DNA from: Antarcticimicrobium sp040365005
Lineage (GTDB): Bacteria > Pseudomonadota > Alphaproteobacteria > Rhodobacterales > Rhodobacteraceae
Length of the DNA stretch: 64,000 nucleotides
Assembly (NCBI RefSeq): GCF_040365005.1
Contig: NZ_BAABWV010000004.1
Location: 186,001 to 250,000 of the forward strand
Direction of reading: 5' to 3'
This document shows, piece by piece, positions 50,129-58,428 of this stretch (within the stretch, counting starts at the first letter, position 1; each line of letters opens with the position of its first letter). A model generated the notes under the pieces. The model saw nothing but the letters and a program-made list of their open reading frames with translations. It searched no databases and was not told where the DNA came from. The position numbers were made by a program, and so were the translations under genes.

Positions 50129-50926
50129 TCAGGCTGGCGCCGGGTCTGCCGGGGCAAGCGCGCGCAGCGCGGCGTCCAGGGCGCGGACCCTTTCGGCATT
50201 GTCGCGCGCGAGGCTGCCATCCGCGTGCCAGAGCGAGTTCTCGAACCCGACCCGGGCCTTGCCCCCCAGTTGCACCGCGCGCACAAGGCTGTCGGTTTCC
50301 TCGGGGCCAAAGGCACAGGCCATCCAGTCGAACTCCATCCCCTCGGCCCGGGTCAGGGGCTCCAGGTACTCTTCCAGCGGAACGCTGTCCTGCGCGCCGT
50401 TGGCATAGCTGCCCTGGACGAACAGGAGCAGGTGGTGGCGGCCCGGGATCAGGCGGTTGAGGCAGGCGCTGACAAAGGCGTGCACCTCGTGCGGGGAGTA
50501 GAGGATATGCTGGATCTCGATCCCCTCCTCGGCCGCCCAATGGTAGAACTCGAGCGCCTGCGGCCAGTCGCGGGGCAGGCGCACCATCTCGCGCAGGCCG
50601 ACCGAGATCTTTTGCGGCCTCAGGCTGCGCATCATGGCGCGTTGTTCCTCGGCCTCATAGCGGCCGGCGGTCTCTGACGTGACCTGAAGGTACATGCCGG
50701 GCACCTGATCGGCCAACCGGTCGATCAGCGCGCGATACCGGCCCGCATCCAGCAGGTGTTTTTCCGCGGCGTCGCGGATATGGACGTGAATCCCGTCGGC
50801 GCCGGCCTGCTGGCAGGCGCGGGCGGTCGCCACGACCTCGTCATCGGTGATCGGCAGTTGCGGGTGGTCGGCCTTGCCACGACGCGCGCCGTTGGGCGCG
50901 ACCATCAGCCGGGGCAGCGGGGTCAT
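50129..50926 (-). CDS. BKACE-family beta-keto acid cleavage enzyme
   Basis: A 265-residue zinc-dependent TIM-barrel enzyme of the BKACE (DUF849) family, which cleaves a beta-keto acid with acetyl-CoA. The Zn motif is GADGIHVHIRD (about residues 42-52). The C-terminal GKARVGFENSLWHADGSLAR (about 222-241) contains the conserved Glu region. At 265 residues it is shorter than the usual ~300. The ATG at 50926 is preferred to one six codons upstream because the frame then opens LPRLMVAPNGARR. The divergent LysR gene is its likely regulator. Confidence 0.87.
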   Translation of the reverse strand: MTPLPRLMVAPNGARRGKADHPQLPITDDEVVATARACQQAGADGIHVHIRDAAEKHLLDAGRYRALIDRLADQVPGMYLQVTSETAGRYEAEEQRAMMRSLRPQKISVGLREMVRLPRDWPQALEFYHWAAEEGIEIQHILYSPHEVHAFVSACLNRLIPGRHHLLLFVQGSYANGAQDSVPLEEYLEPLTRAEGMEFDWMACAFGPEETDSLVRAVQLGGKARVGFENSLWHADGSLARDNAERVRALDAALRALAPADPAPA

Positions 50927-51110
50927 CGGGTCACCCCGTGGCACTGGTGCCGGGTGGATGTGGTCTGCGTCTTGCGGGGATGATCCCAGGGTTGGGTCAT
51001 GAACACGGCAGGCTCCTCTTCTCCATGTGATCGGCCGAAAATACCGGATGCCAAGCCGTCACAAATAAGTATAATATTGAATACGGACTACAAGAAAAAC
51101 GGATAGTCTG

Positions 51111-52034
51111 ATGAAGCTTCAACAACTGCGTTACTTTGCTGCGGTCTATGAACAGGGGTCGTTCTCGGCGGCCGCTGAAAAGGTGAATGCCACGCAGTCG
51201 GGCCTGTCGATGCATGTCAGCCAGATCGAGAAACGCTATGACGTGACGCTGTTCCGGCGCAGCTCCTCGGGGGTGACACCGACCGAGACGGGGCGGGCCT
51301 TCTATCTGGAGGCGGTCAAGGTGCTCTCGGCGGCGCGTCATGCGGAGGACCGTTTGCGGAACCTGTCCAAGGCCGTTGTCGGCAATGTGCATGTCGGGCT
51401 GATGCCCTCGTTCACACGGTCGGTCCTGACCTCGGTGCTGCTGCGGATGTCGCAGGAGTACCCCGAGGTGCGCGTGTCGATCTCGGAGGCCTATTCCGGC
51501 GCCCTGGCCAACGAAGTGGCCGAGGGACGGCTGGAATTCGCGGTGGTGCCGGCCACCTTTGACCTGAGCGAGGTGCTGGAGTCCAAGGTGATGGGCGAGG
51601 ACCGCGAATGCCTTGTCTATGCACGGGATCGCGAGCTGCCGGTGCGGGACGGCGGCATCCGCCTGGCCGAGGTGACGCCGCTGCGGCTGGTGCTGCCGGG
51701 GCCGACCAATGCGCGGCGGCACCGGATCGAGACCTATCTGGCGGTCAACAACATCGAACTGGCCGACAGGTTGGAACTGGACACGATGCACGGCACATTG
51801 GACCTGGTGGCGAATTCCGACTGGGTGTCGATCCTTCCAGGTGTCTTGTGCCTGCCCGATCTGGATGGCAAGCGGCGCAAGATCGTGCCGCTGGTCGATC
51901 CCCCGCTCACCGTGAACTACATGTTGATCCATGCCCGCAAGCAACCGCTGAGCATTGCCGCGCAGGCCTTTGCCAACGTCCTTCAGGAAGAGCTGAACTC
52001 GGTCCTTGAAATTCCGCCCGTCAGCCAGGGCTGA
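51111..52034 (+). CDS. LysR-family transcriptional regulator
   Basis: A 307-residue regulator. The N-terminal HTH is LQQLRYFAAVYEQGSFSAAA followed by NATQSGLSMHVSQIEKRYDV (about residues 3-45). A periplasmic-binding-like effector domain begins near residue 90 (VGNVHVGLMPSFTRSVLTSV). It is divergent from the BKACE gene and close to the TRAP transporter, so either may be its target. A stem-loop overlaps its stop codon. Confidence 0.92.
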   Translation: MKLQQLRYFAAVYEQGSFSAAAEKVNATQSGLSMHVSQIEKRYDVTLFRRSSSGVTPTETGRAFYLEAVKVLSAARHAEDRLRNLSKAVVGNVHVGLMPSFTRSVLTSVLLRMSQEYPEVRVSISEAYSGALANEVAEGRLEFAVVPATFDLSEVLESKVMGEDRECLVYARDRELPVRDGGIRLAEVTPLRLVLPGPTNARRHRIETYLAVNNIELADRLELDTMHGTLDLVANSDWVSILPGVLCLPDLDGKRRKIVPLVDPPLTVNYMLIHARKQPLSIAAQAFANVLQEELNSVLEIPPVSQG

Positions 52035-52039
52035 CGGGC
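52016..52039. terminator. Stem-loop overlapping LysR stop (bidirectional terminator candidate)
   Basis: A perfect 10-bp stem GCCCGTCAGC/GCTGACGGGC with the loop CAGG spans the last codons and stop of the LysR gene, between it and the convergent TRAP operon end. No clear T-run follows. A direct repeat TTCTGATCCGG x2 lies just after it. Confidence 0.6.
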
Positions 52040-52076
52040 GTTCAGGTACTGTTCTGATCCGGTTCTGATCCGGGGC

Positions 52077-53393
52077 TCAGATGATGGCGTTGGGCAGCCA
52101 GGTGCTGAGCTCCGGCCAGACCAGCACCATGATCGCCACGGCGAGGATCAGGATCCAGAACGGGATCGCCCCCTTGAAGATGTCCGCAAGGCTGACGGTT
52201 CGATCCGGAACCGACGCCTTGACCGTGAACACCAGCAGGCCGAAGGGCGGCGTCAGAAGCCCCGCCTCGATCACCAGGATGCCGAAGATCGCGAAGGCCA
52301 GCGGATCGATTCCCAGCGTGGTGGCAACCGGCGCGAAGATCGGCACGCTCAGCAGGATGATCGAGGTCGAGTCAATGAACATGCCCAGCAGGATCCAGAC
52401 CGAGAAGATGATTCCCACCACCACCACCGGGCTTTCACTGACCGAGAAGAGCAGATCGGTGATCACCTGCGTGGCGCCGCCCATGGCCAGAAAGCGCGAA
52501 TACATCGAGGCCGCGATTAGCAGGATCATGATCGGCGCGGTGATTCGCCCGGCGCTGTAGATCGCATCCATGACATCCTTGCGCGTCATTCCCTTGGCCA
52601 GCCCCAGCAGGAAGGCGCCCATGGTGCCAAACCCGGCCGCCTCTGTCGGGGTGAGAAAGCCGCCCCAGATGCCGCCGATCACGATGCCGATCAGCCCGAG
52701 GATCGCCAGGCCGCCCAGCAATTGCCGCCGAATCACGACCGGGTCGTCCCCGGCCACGTCCTGTGCGGACAGGAGCGGGGCGCAGTCGGGATTGCGGATC
52801 GCGTAAACGACGCAATATCCGCAGAACGCCAGCGCCAGGATCAGCCCGGGAATCAGCCCCGCGATGAACAGCGCACCGATGGATTGCTCGGTCAGCACGG
52901 CCCAGACGATCATCAGGATCGAGGGCGGGATCAGCATCCCGAGGCAGGCGCTGCCCGCAACCGTGCCCAGCGAAAACCGCTTGCTGTAACCGAGGGCCAC
53001 CATCTCCGGGTAGGCGATTCGGGAAAAGGTGGCGGCGGCGGCGATCGACACGCCGGTGATCGCCGCAAAGATCGCGTTGCCCACCACGGTCGCCACGCCA
53101 AGACAGCCGGGCAGGCGCCGGAAGGCCCGGTTGCACAGCCCGTACAGATCGTTGGCCGAGCCTGACCGGCTGACGAAATCCCCCATCAGGACGAACAGGG
53201 GAATGATGATGAAGACATCCTTGCGCAGCGCCTCGTAGGCGGTGGTGCTGAGGATCGACAGGCCGATATCCACGCTGCCCATCATCCAGGCGACGCCGAC
53301 GAAGCTGACCGTGCCCAGCGCCACCGCAAGATGGACGCCGAGGAAGATGAACAGCATGAGCAGGCCGAGAATGCCGAAAATGGTAATGGTCAT
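52077..53393 (-). CDS. dctM: TRAP transporter large permease (DctM)
   Basis: A 438-residue inner-membrane protein with 12 or more hydrophobic segments. DctM landmarks include LFVLMGDFVSRSGSANDLY (about residues 65-83), GVSIAAAATFSRIAYPEM (about 112-129) and GFLTPTEAAGFGTMGAFL (about 243-260). It forms the transport core with DctQ, whose stop overlaps its start, and works with the divergently encoded binding protein. The solute is unknown. Confidence 0.94.
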   Translation of the reverse strand: MTITIFGILGLLMLFIFLGVHLAVALGTVSFVGVAWMMGSVDIGLSILSTTAYEALRKDVFIIIPLFVLMGDFVSRSGSANDLYGLCNRAFRRLPGCLGVATVVGNAIFAAITGVSIAAAATFSRIAYPEMVALGYSKRFSLGTVAGSACLGMLIPPSILMIVWAVLTEQSIGALFIAGLIPGLILALAFCGYCVVYAIRNPDCAPLLSAQDVAGDDPVVIRRQLLGGLAILGLIGIVIGGIWGGFLTPTEAAGFGTMGAFLLGLAKGMTRKDVMDAIYSAGRITAPIMILLIAASMYSRFLAMGGATQVITDLLFSVSESPVVVVGIIFSVWILLGMFIDSTSIILLSVPIFAPVATTLGIDPLAFAIFGILVIEAGLLTPPFGLLVFTVKASVPDRTVSLADIFKGAIPFWILILAVAIMVLVWPELSTWLPNAII

Positions 53394-53926
53394 GTCTGGT
53401 CAGCTCCTGCCAGGGATTTCGGGGCGGGTTTGGGGGCGTCGGGGACCTTGCCCTGCGGGCCGCGCAGGTCCGTGATAAAGGCGGATACATAGGCCACGGC
53501 GGCAAAGACGCTCGAGACCACGAGCAGGCAGCGCACCGGCCAGGTATAGATTCGCATCGCCCCTTCGCCTTCGTATTCGCCAAGCCGGATCGCCGCCAAC
53601 GCCGGGGGGATCGAGGCATAGGCCACAGCGGCGAACAGCAACGCCCCCAGCAGCCAGGCAAAGACCCGCAGCATGCGTGCGCCGCGCGGGCTCAGCGAGT
53701 CGAGCAGGATCGTCGTGCGCAGCATCGAACCCGAATAGACCGCCAGCGGCAGTTGCAGGAACGTGACCGCGATGACCGAGTTCTGCAGGATCTCCTTGGT
53801 GCCCGCGATTGGATGCAGGAACAGGGTACGCCCCAGAACGTCGGCGATGATCAGCAGGGCAAGCAAGAAGACCCATACAGCCGATAGAACATGCGCCCAT
53901 CGCGCGATTGCCAGTTGAAGTCTCAT
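53390..53926 (-). CDS. dctQ: TRAP transporter small permease (DctQ)
   Basis: A 178-residue protein with four membrane segments, opening WAHVLSAVWVFLLALLIIAD and containing LGRTLFLHPIAGTKEILQNS (about residues 32-51), the DctQ conserved loop. The ATG at 53926 follows AGGAGG; a GTG one codon before it is too close to the ribosome binding site. It is the first gene of the dctQM pair and is divergent from dctP across a palindromic operator. Confidence 0.92.
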   Translation of the reverse strand: MRLQLAIARWAHVLSAVWVFLLALLIIADVLGRTLFLHPIAGTKEILQNSVIAVTFLQLPLAVYSGSMLRTTILLDSLSPRGARMLRVFAWLLGALLFAAVAYASIPPALAAIRLGEYEGEGAMRIYTWPVRCLLVVSSVFAAVAYVSAFITDLRGPQGKVPDAPKPAPKSLAGADQT

Positions 53927-53993
53927 CACTCCTCCTCAGTGCTGATGTCCCGGAACAGCGTAGGTGGCGCGACCGCATTGCACAAGATTTTTG

Positions 53994-54009
53994 TTTATCG
54001 TTCGATAAA
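53994..54009. promoter_or_regulatory. Palindromic operator, dctQM/dctP divergent region
   Basis: TTTATCG-TT-CGATAAA is a perfect 7-bp dyad. It is one of three copies of TTATC-N3-CGATAA in the window (others at 57570-57583 and 58347-58360), all in intergenic regions around the TetR gene at 57653. It lies between the two divergent halves of the TRAP transporter and could control both. Confidence 0.75.
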
Positions 54010-54109
54010 TTAATGTATCACTGGTCCTCAGCCGCGATTCAACCCGGACGCAAAACGCGTGACCCCGTGGGAAAAAGCGGCACAATGTCTTGAAGGGAGG
54101 ACATCTATC

Positions 54110-55189
54110 ATGACAACGAAAGCCAGAGTTCTGGGAAAGCTTGCCGGTACGGCACTTGCTTGTGCGCTTGTCGCCACCGCGGCGCAGGCGGACAGGTTCA
54201 CGTTTCGCATCGGGTCAGGGCATCCCAAAGGGCCGGCCCCCTATGTCACCACCATGTCGGATTTCTTTGTGGCTGAGGTAAAGCGTCGCGCGGCGGAAGA
54301 GACCGACCACAAGGTCAACTTCATCGAATCATATGGCGGCGGGATTGCCGGCGTGTCCGAGACGCTGGAAGCGGTGCAGAACGGGCTGCTGGATTTCGGC
54401 GGCTATTGCGTGTGCTTCGAGCCGTCGAACCTCTACCTGCACAATTTCCCCTATTTCGAGCCGTTCGGACCGCAGGCCTCGTCGGATGCGATTTCAGCGG
54501 TCCGCGTGGTCTATGACAAGAACCCGTGGCTTTCCGAGGTCTTTCAGAAAGAGTTCGGCCAACAGATGCTGGGGCTGGGTGCATGGGACAATTACCACCT
54601 GGGCACCAAGGAGGAATGGACGCAGGTTTCCGACCTGAAGGGCGTGAAGATCGGCGGCGCCGGGCCGAACCTGCCGTGGCTGGAATATGCCGGCGCCGTG
54701 CCGGTGCAATCGAGCCTGCCCGAAGGCTACATGGCGCTGAAAACCGGTGTCTACGATGGCTGGTTGATGACCCCTGCCGGGTACAACGGCTTCAAGTACT
54801 ATGAGCCCGCGCCATATTATACCCTGATCGGCTACGGCGCGATGCCGGTGGTGGTGCTGACCGTCAATCAGGCCAAGATGGAAAGCCTGCCCGAGGACCT
54901 GCGCCAGATCATCACCGAGGTCGGGATGGAATGGGAACGGCGCAACGGCAAGGCGATGGATGACAGCCAGGCGGCAGGTCTGGCCGCGCTGAAGGAAAAC
55001 GGCGCCATCATCACCACGCTGCCGGACGCGGTGCGCGCCGAATGGGCACAGAGCGTCTCTGAACTTCCCCGCAAGAGCGCCAAGGAAGCGGATTCGCGCG
55101 GAATGCCCGGCACCAAGGTGATGCAGGACTTCATCGACGCCGCGCGGGACGGGGGCCATGTCTGGCCTGTCGACTACGACCTGCAATGA
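54110..55189 (+). CDS. dctP: TRAP transporter substrate-binding protein (DctP)
   Basis: A 359-residue periplasmic protein with signal peptide LGKLAGTALACALVATAAQA. The mature part begins RFTFRIGSGHPKGPAPYVTT. Further landmarks are VQNGLLDFGGYC (about residues 100-111), LKGVKIGGAGPNLPWLEYAG (about 181-200) and a C-terminal dimer helix. The ATG at 54110 opens the signal peptide and follows GGGAGG. It is encoded divergently from dctQM and sits upstream of a structured leader and the LLM-like/hydrolase pair. Confidence 0.93.
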   Translation: MTTKARVLGKLAGTALACALVATAAQADRFTFRIGSGHPKGPAPYVTTMSDFFVAEVKRRAAEETDHKVNFIESYGGGIAGVSETLEAVQNGLLDFGGYCVCFEPSNLYLHNFPYFEPFGPQASSDAISAVRVVYDKNPWLSEVFQKEFGQQMLGLGAWDNYHLGTKEEWTQVSDLKGVKIGGAGPNLPWLEYAGAVPVQSSLPEGYMALKTGVYDGWLMTPAGYNGFKYYEPAPYYTLIGYGAMPVVVLTVNQAKMESLPEDLRQIITEVGMEWERRNGKAMDDSQAAGLAALKENGAIITTLPDAVRAEWAQSVSELPRKSAKEADSRGMPGTKVMQDFIDAARDGGHVWPVDYDLQ

Positions 55190-55322
55190 GATGCGGCGCG
55201 GCGATTATCAAGTTTTCTGATAGCCGCCGCCCGCATATATAGTTTCATATGTTCGACCCCCTGCCCTTACCCTTTCTGGGCAGGAGGTCAGAAAAAGCCT
55301 CCGCCTTGTGGAGGAGGCCGTC
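55190..55322 (+). promoter_or_regulatory. Structured leader with sequestered ribosome binding site
   Basis: Three structures can form in sequence. A 13-bp imperfect hairpin spans 55198-55230. A second hairpin at 55255-55289 (GACC-C-CCTGCCC with GGGCAGG-A-GGTC) has a loop whose TTTCT (55273-55277) can pair with AGAAA (55290-55294) as a pseudoknot. A third (GCCTCC 55297-55302 with GGAGGC 55313-55318) hides the GGAGG used by the TTG start at 55323. This layout fits a translational riboswitch or attenuator; no known class was recognised. Confidence 0.45.
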
Positions 55323-56126
55323 TTGAAACTCGGATATTTATCCATTCCCCCCGTATACCCAGATGGGCGCGGCCCCGACGGCCTCGACGGCCCGCGTGCA
55401 GGGCGCCGCGACCACCTGGCCGAAGCGCTCGGATTTTCCGAGTTCTACGCCGCCTCGACAGATCCCTGCGCCCTGCCCCACCGGGGGGGCCCGGAACAGC
55501 AGGACTCGCTGCGGATCGTACCGGATCGCCCGGTCAGGCGGCTGCCGGAACTGGTCTCGGTCGATGGCGCCTCCTGGCGCGAGGACGCGTCCGCGACCGG
55601 CCTGATGGCCGCCCCTGTCGAACATGTCGAGGATGTCCGGGCGCAGTCCTTTCGGGGATGCGCGCCACTATCGGTCAGCTGGCTGGATGCCGACATGCTG
55701 GCGCGCCACTGGGCGGCACATGTCACCGGCTGCACCCATGCCGCCCGATGCGCCCGCAGGCAGGATTGGCGCGTCGCCCGCACGGTCGTGGTGGATGATG
55801 ATCCGGCCCGGGCGGAAGCAACCGCAAAGGCGCCTGACAGCCCCTGCCGCGCCTATTACCGGGGTATCCTTGCGCCGGGCGCCGATGACGCCACAGTGGA
55901 TGCCCTGATCGACGACTGCGTTCTCTACGGCACCCAGACCATGGTCGGGGCGCGACTGCGCGAGATGACCGAGACCGCTGGCGCCTTTGGCACGCTGACC
56001 TTCGTGGATCACGCCTGGACGAACGCGGCCCTGGCGCGGCGGTCGTTGATCCTGTTCTCGGATGCCGTTTCGCAGATTCACCAAACTCACACCCAACGCA
56101 AACTCAGAAAGCTGGAACTCGCATGA
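55323..56126 (+). CDS. Internally shortened LLM-class flavin-oxidoreductase-like protein
   Basis: A 267-residue protein. The first ~45 residues match an LLM start (TTG-initiated MKLGYLSIPPVYPDG and LAEALGFSEFYAA) and the last ~150 match an LLM C-terminus (DWRVARTVVVDDDPARAEAT, and FVDHAWTNAALARRSLILFS versus the true LLM at 47894). The barrel core of about 100 residues between them is missing or scrambled, so flavin chemistry is doubtful. The TTG at 55323 is chosen because GGAGGAGG lies 5 bases upstream; a GTG at 55308 lacks one. The stop overlaps the next gene. It may be a decaying gene or a repurposed protein. Confidence 0.6.
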   Translation: MKLGYLSIPPVYPDGRGPDGLDGPRAGRRDHLAEALGFSEFYAASTDPCALPHRGGPEQQDSLRIVPDRPVRRLPELVSVDGASWREDASATGLMAAPVEHVEDVRAQSFRGCAPLSVSWLDADMLARHWAAHVTGCTHAARCARRQDWRVARTVVVDDDPARAEATAKAPDSPCRAYYRGILAPGADDATVDALIDDCVLYGTQTMVGARLREMTETAGAFGTLTFVDHAWTNAALARRSLILFSDAVSQIHQTHTQRKLRKLELA

Positions 56127-56905
56127 CCCGACAGACACTCCACTCCACCGCAAGCGGACCGAAGGACGCCCCGGCCCTGCTCTTGCTTAACAGCCTCGGC
56201 GCGACCAGTGCCATGTGGGACGCGCAAGTGCCGCTGCTGGAACGTTATTACCGGGTCATCCGCTGCGACACCCGTGGCCATGGCGACAGCCCGACGCCGC
56301 CGTCGCCCTACAGCTTTGACGAGATCGTCTCGGACGCGCTGGCGGTGCTGGATGCACATGGGGCACAGCGCGCCACCGTCATGGGTCTGTCGCTGGGCGG
56401 CATGACCGCGCTGGGAATGGGGCTGGCCGCGCCCGAGCGCATCGAGCGGCTGATCTGCTGCGCCGCCCGTGCCGACGCGCCGCCGCCCTTTGTTCAAAGC
56501 TGGCATGACCGGATGGCCAAGCTGGACGATGGCGGCATCGAATCGGTCTGGGAAGGCACCGTCGGGTTCTGGCTGTCCGAGGACACCCGCCGCGATCACC
56601 CCGAGCGCGAAGCCGCCCTGCGCGAGGGGTTCCTCAAGACCACGGCCGAGGGCTATCGCGGCTGCGCCCATGCACTGATGGGGCTGGATTACCTGCAACA
56701 CCTGGGCGAAATGCGCGTGCCGACCCTGTTCGTCGCCGGCGAGAATGACGGCGGCGCCACCCCCGACACGATGCGCGCCATGGCCGACGCCTGCCCGGCG
56801 TCCAGCTATACGGTCGTTCCGGGTGCGAAACACGTGATCAACGTGGACCGCCCCGATGATTTCTCGGTCGGGATCCACAACTTCCTGGATCTGGTCGTGG
56901 GCTAG
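56123..56905 (+). CDS. Alpha/beta hydrolase, 3-oxoadipate enol-lactonase-like
   Basis: A 260-residue alpha/beta hydrolase of the PcaD type. The oxyanion region is LLLLNSLGATSAMWDAQ (about residues 19-35), then RGHGDSPTPPSPYS, the nucleophile elbow MGLSLGGMTALGMGL (about 87-101; Ser-Leu-Gly-Gly), the acid in FVAGENDGG and the His in GAKHVINVDRPDD (about 237-249). It is co-translated with the shortened LLM protein. No other beta-ketoadipate genes are adjacent, so a different ester or lactone is possible. Confidence 0.88.
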   Translation: MTRQTLHSTASGPKDAPALLLLNSLGATSAMWDAQVPLLERYYRVIRCDTRGHGDSPTPPSPYSFDEIVSDALAVLDAHGAQRATVMGLSLGGMTALGMGLAAPERIERLICCAARADAPPPFVQSWHDRMAKLDDGGIESVWEGTVGFWLSEDTRRDHPEREAALREGFLKTTAEGYRGCAHALMGLDYLQHLGEMRVPTLFVAGENDGGATPDTMRAMADACPASSYTVVPGAKHVINVDRPDDFSVGIHNFLDLVVG

Positions 56906-57540
56906 GCGGTCGCCGCCCGCAGGCTCTCGTAAGAGGTCATGACCGTTTCCCGATAGGCCCGTCGCTGTTCCAGCCGATCATAATAGGCGGCCAGCGCGGG
57001 CAGATCGGGGCGGTCGAACTCCATCGTATAATAACGATAGAGCGCCGCCCCCACCGGGATATCCCCCATCGTGAACCGGTCTCCCGCGACATAGGCCTGA
57101 TCGGACAGACGCGCATCCAGCACCGCAAAATTCTCGGTCACCGCCGCGATGGCGCGGTCGCGCGCGGCCGGATCCCGATCCGCCGGCGGCAGGCGGACGA
57201 GTTGATAGAACAGCGCGATGAAATGCGGGTACGGGTTGTTCTGAAACCATTCCATCCACATGTCGGCGCGGCCGGTTTCCGCCGAGCTGCCGCCGGCCAG
57301 AACGCCGTCGCCATAGGCCCGCGCCAGGTACCGCACGACCGCGTTGGATTCCCAGATCACCAGGTCACCGTCCTGCAGGGTAGGCACCTTGCGGGTCGGG
57401 TTCATCGCCTGATAATCCTGCGTGTCGAGCCCGCCAAAGGCGCCGCCCGCGTCCAGCCGGTCATATGTCAGGCCAAGTTCTTCGAGCGCCCAAAGAACCT
57501 TTTGAACATTCACGGATGTTGTCCGTCCCCATAGGCGCAT
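56902..57540 (-). CDS. Glutathione S-transferase
   Basis: A 212-residue GST. The N-terminal thioredoxin-fold part is RLWGRTTSVNVQKVLWALEE (Ser of TSVN near residue 8 is the expected catalytic position), with VPTLQDGDLVIWESNAVVRY (about 53-72) giving the cis-Pro and GSH-binding Glu-Ser. The C-terminal helical part has YVAGDRFTMGDIPVGAALYR (about 150-169). An operator copy lies 30 bases upstream of its start. It converges on the hydrolase gene with a 4-base overlap. Confidence 0.92.
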   Translation of the reverse strand: MRLWGRTTSVNVQKVLWALEELGLTYDRLDAGGAFGGLDTQDYQAMNPTRKVPTLQDGDLVIWESNAVVRYLARAYGDGVLAGGSSAETGRADMWMEWFQNNPYPHFIALFYQLVRLPPADRDPAARDRAIAAVTENFAVLDARLSDQAYVAGDRFTMGDIPVGAALYRYYTMEFDRPDLPALAAYYDRLEQRRAYRETVMTSYESLRAATA

Positions 57541-57569
57541 CGTCGAAGCCTCCTCAGCCCTTTTCTAAA

Positions 57570-57583
57570 TTATCACACGATAA
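57570..57583. promoter_or_regulatory. Palindromic operator between GST and TetR genes
   Basis: TTATC-ACA-CGATAA is a second copy of the operator, set between the divergent GST (57540) and TetR (57653) genes. It is well placed for autoregulation of TetR and control of the GST. Confidence 0.7.
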
Positions 57584-57652
57584 ATATCTGGACTGCAAGG
57601 GCGGAATGCTTTCTTTTAGAGACACAGGGTATTCGTAAGCGGCGGAGTTCAG

Positions 57653-58315
57653 GTGTCCACACAAAAGCAACCCAATTCAACCGGCGCGACGGTGCACACG
57701 CGGCGCCGCCTGTCGCCGGAGGCCCGCAAGGAAGAGATCGTCCTCGCGGCGGTCGAACTGTTTGCCGAGTCCGGGTTCGACGGAAGCACGCGCGACGTGG
57801 CCCGGGGCGCAGGGATCACCCAGCCGCTGCTGTATCGGTATTTCCCCGACAAGGAGAGCCTGATCGAAGCGGTCTATACCCGCGTCTTCCTGGAAAGCTG
57901 GGATCCCGCATGGGACGACATCCTGCAAGACCGGAGCCTGCCGGTGGTAGATCGGTTCCAGCGATTCTACGAAGCCTATACCGAAACGATCTTTCGGCCG
58001 GTCTGGCTGCGGCTTTGGCATTTCGCGTCGCTGCGCGATGCCGAGGTCTATGACTGGTACAAGGAGGTCGTGCAGGAACAGATCCTGAAACCCCTTGTCC
58101 GCGAGCGGCGGATCGAACTGGGCCGCAATCAGGGCTTCCTCGTTACGCCGGCAGAGCTCCAGGCCCCGTGGCTGTTGCATGGCGGGCTGCTGAACTACGG
58201 CCTGCGCCAGCTGGTTGCGGGCGAGGACGACGCGCCCGGACGCGCGGATGCGATCCGGCAGGCGTTGGAGATGTACATGCTGTTCACCGAGGCCCAGTCC
58301 GCGACACCCGCCTGA
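57653..58315 (+). CDS. TetR/AcrR-family transcriptional regulator
   Basis: A 220-residue regulator. The N-terminal HTH is EIVLAAVELFAESGFDGSTR (about residues 27-46) and GAGITQPLLYRYFPDKESLI (about 51-70). A C-terminal ligand/dimer domain follows with an aromatic-rich helix RPVWLRLWHFASLRD. It starts at GTG with CGGAG five bases upstream. It is the natural candidate for binding the three TTATC-N3-CGATAA sites, which flank genes for transport, two GSTs and itself. Confidence 0.92.
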   Translation: MSTQKQPNSTGATVHTRRRLSPEARKEEIVLAAVELFAESGFDGSTRDVARGAGITQPLLYRYFPDKESLIEAVYTRVFLESWDPAWDDILQDRSLPVVDRFQRFYEAYTETIFRPVWLRLWHFASLRDAEVYDWYKEVVQEQILKPLVRERRIELGRNQGFLVTPAELQAPWLLHGGLLNYGLRQLVAGEDDAPGRADAIRQALEMYMLFTEAQSATPA

Positions 58316-58346
58316 CGTGTGCCGGGCCTCACGTCGCATCAATTGT

Positions 58347-58360
58347 TTATCATTCGATAA
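58347..58360. promoter_or_regulatory. Palindromic operator upstream of second GST gene
   Basis: TTATC-ATT-CGATAA is the third copy of the operator, 69 bases before the second GST start and just after the TetR stop. Confidence 0.72.
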
Positions 58361-58428
58361 TTATTACTTCCGTCGCGGGCGCAAGGCGCCTAACATGGGG
58401 CAACACTGGCCAACGAACAGGACCGAAC

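Noticed and set aside
55208..55222. Possible fourth copy of the TetR operator after dctP
   Set aside because: TTATCA...TGATAG has a wider spacer and lacks the CGATAA half, so it was treated as part of a hairpin.
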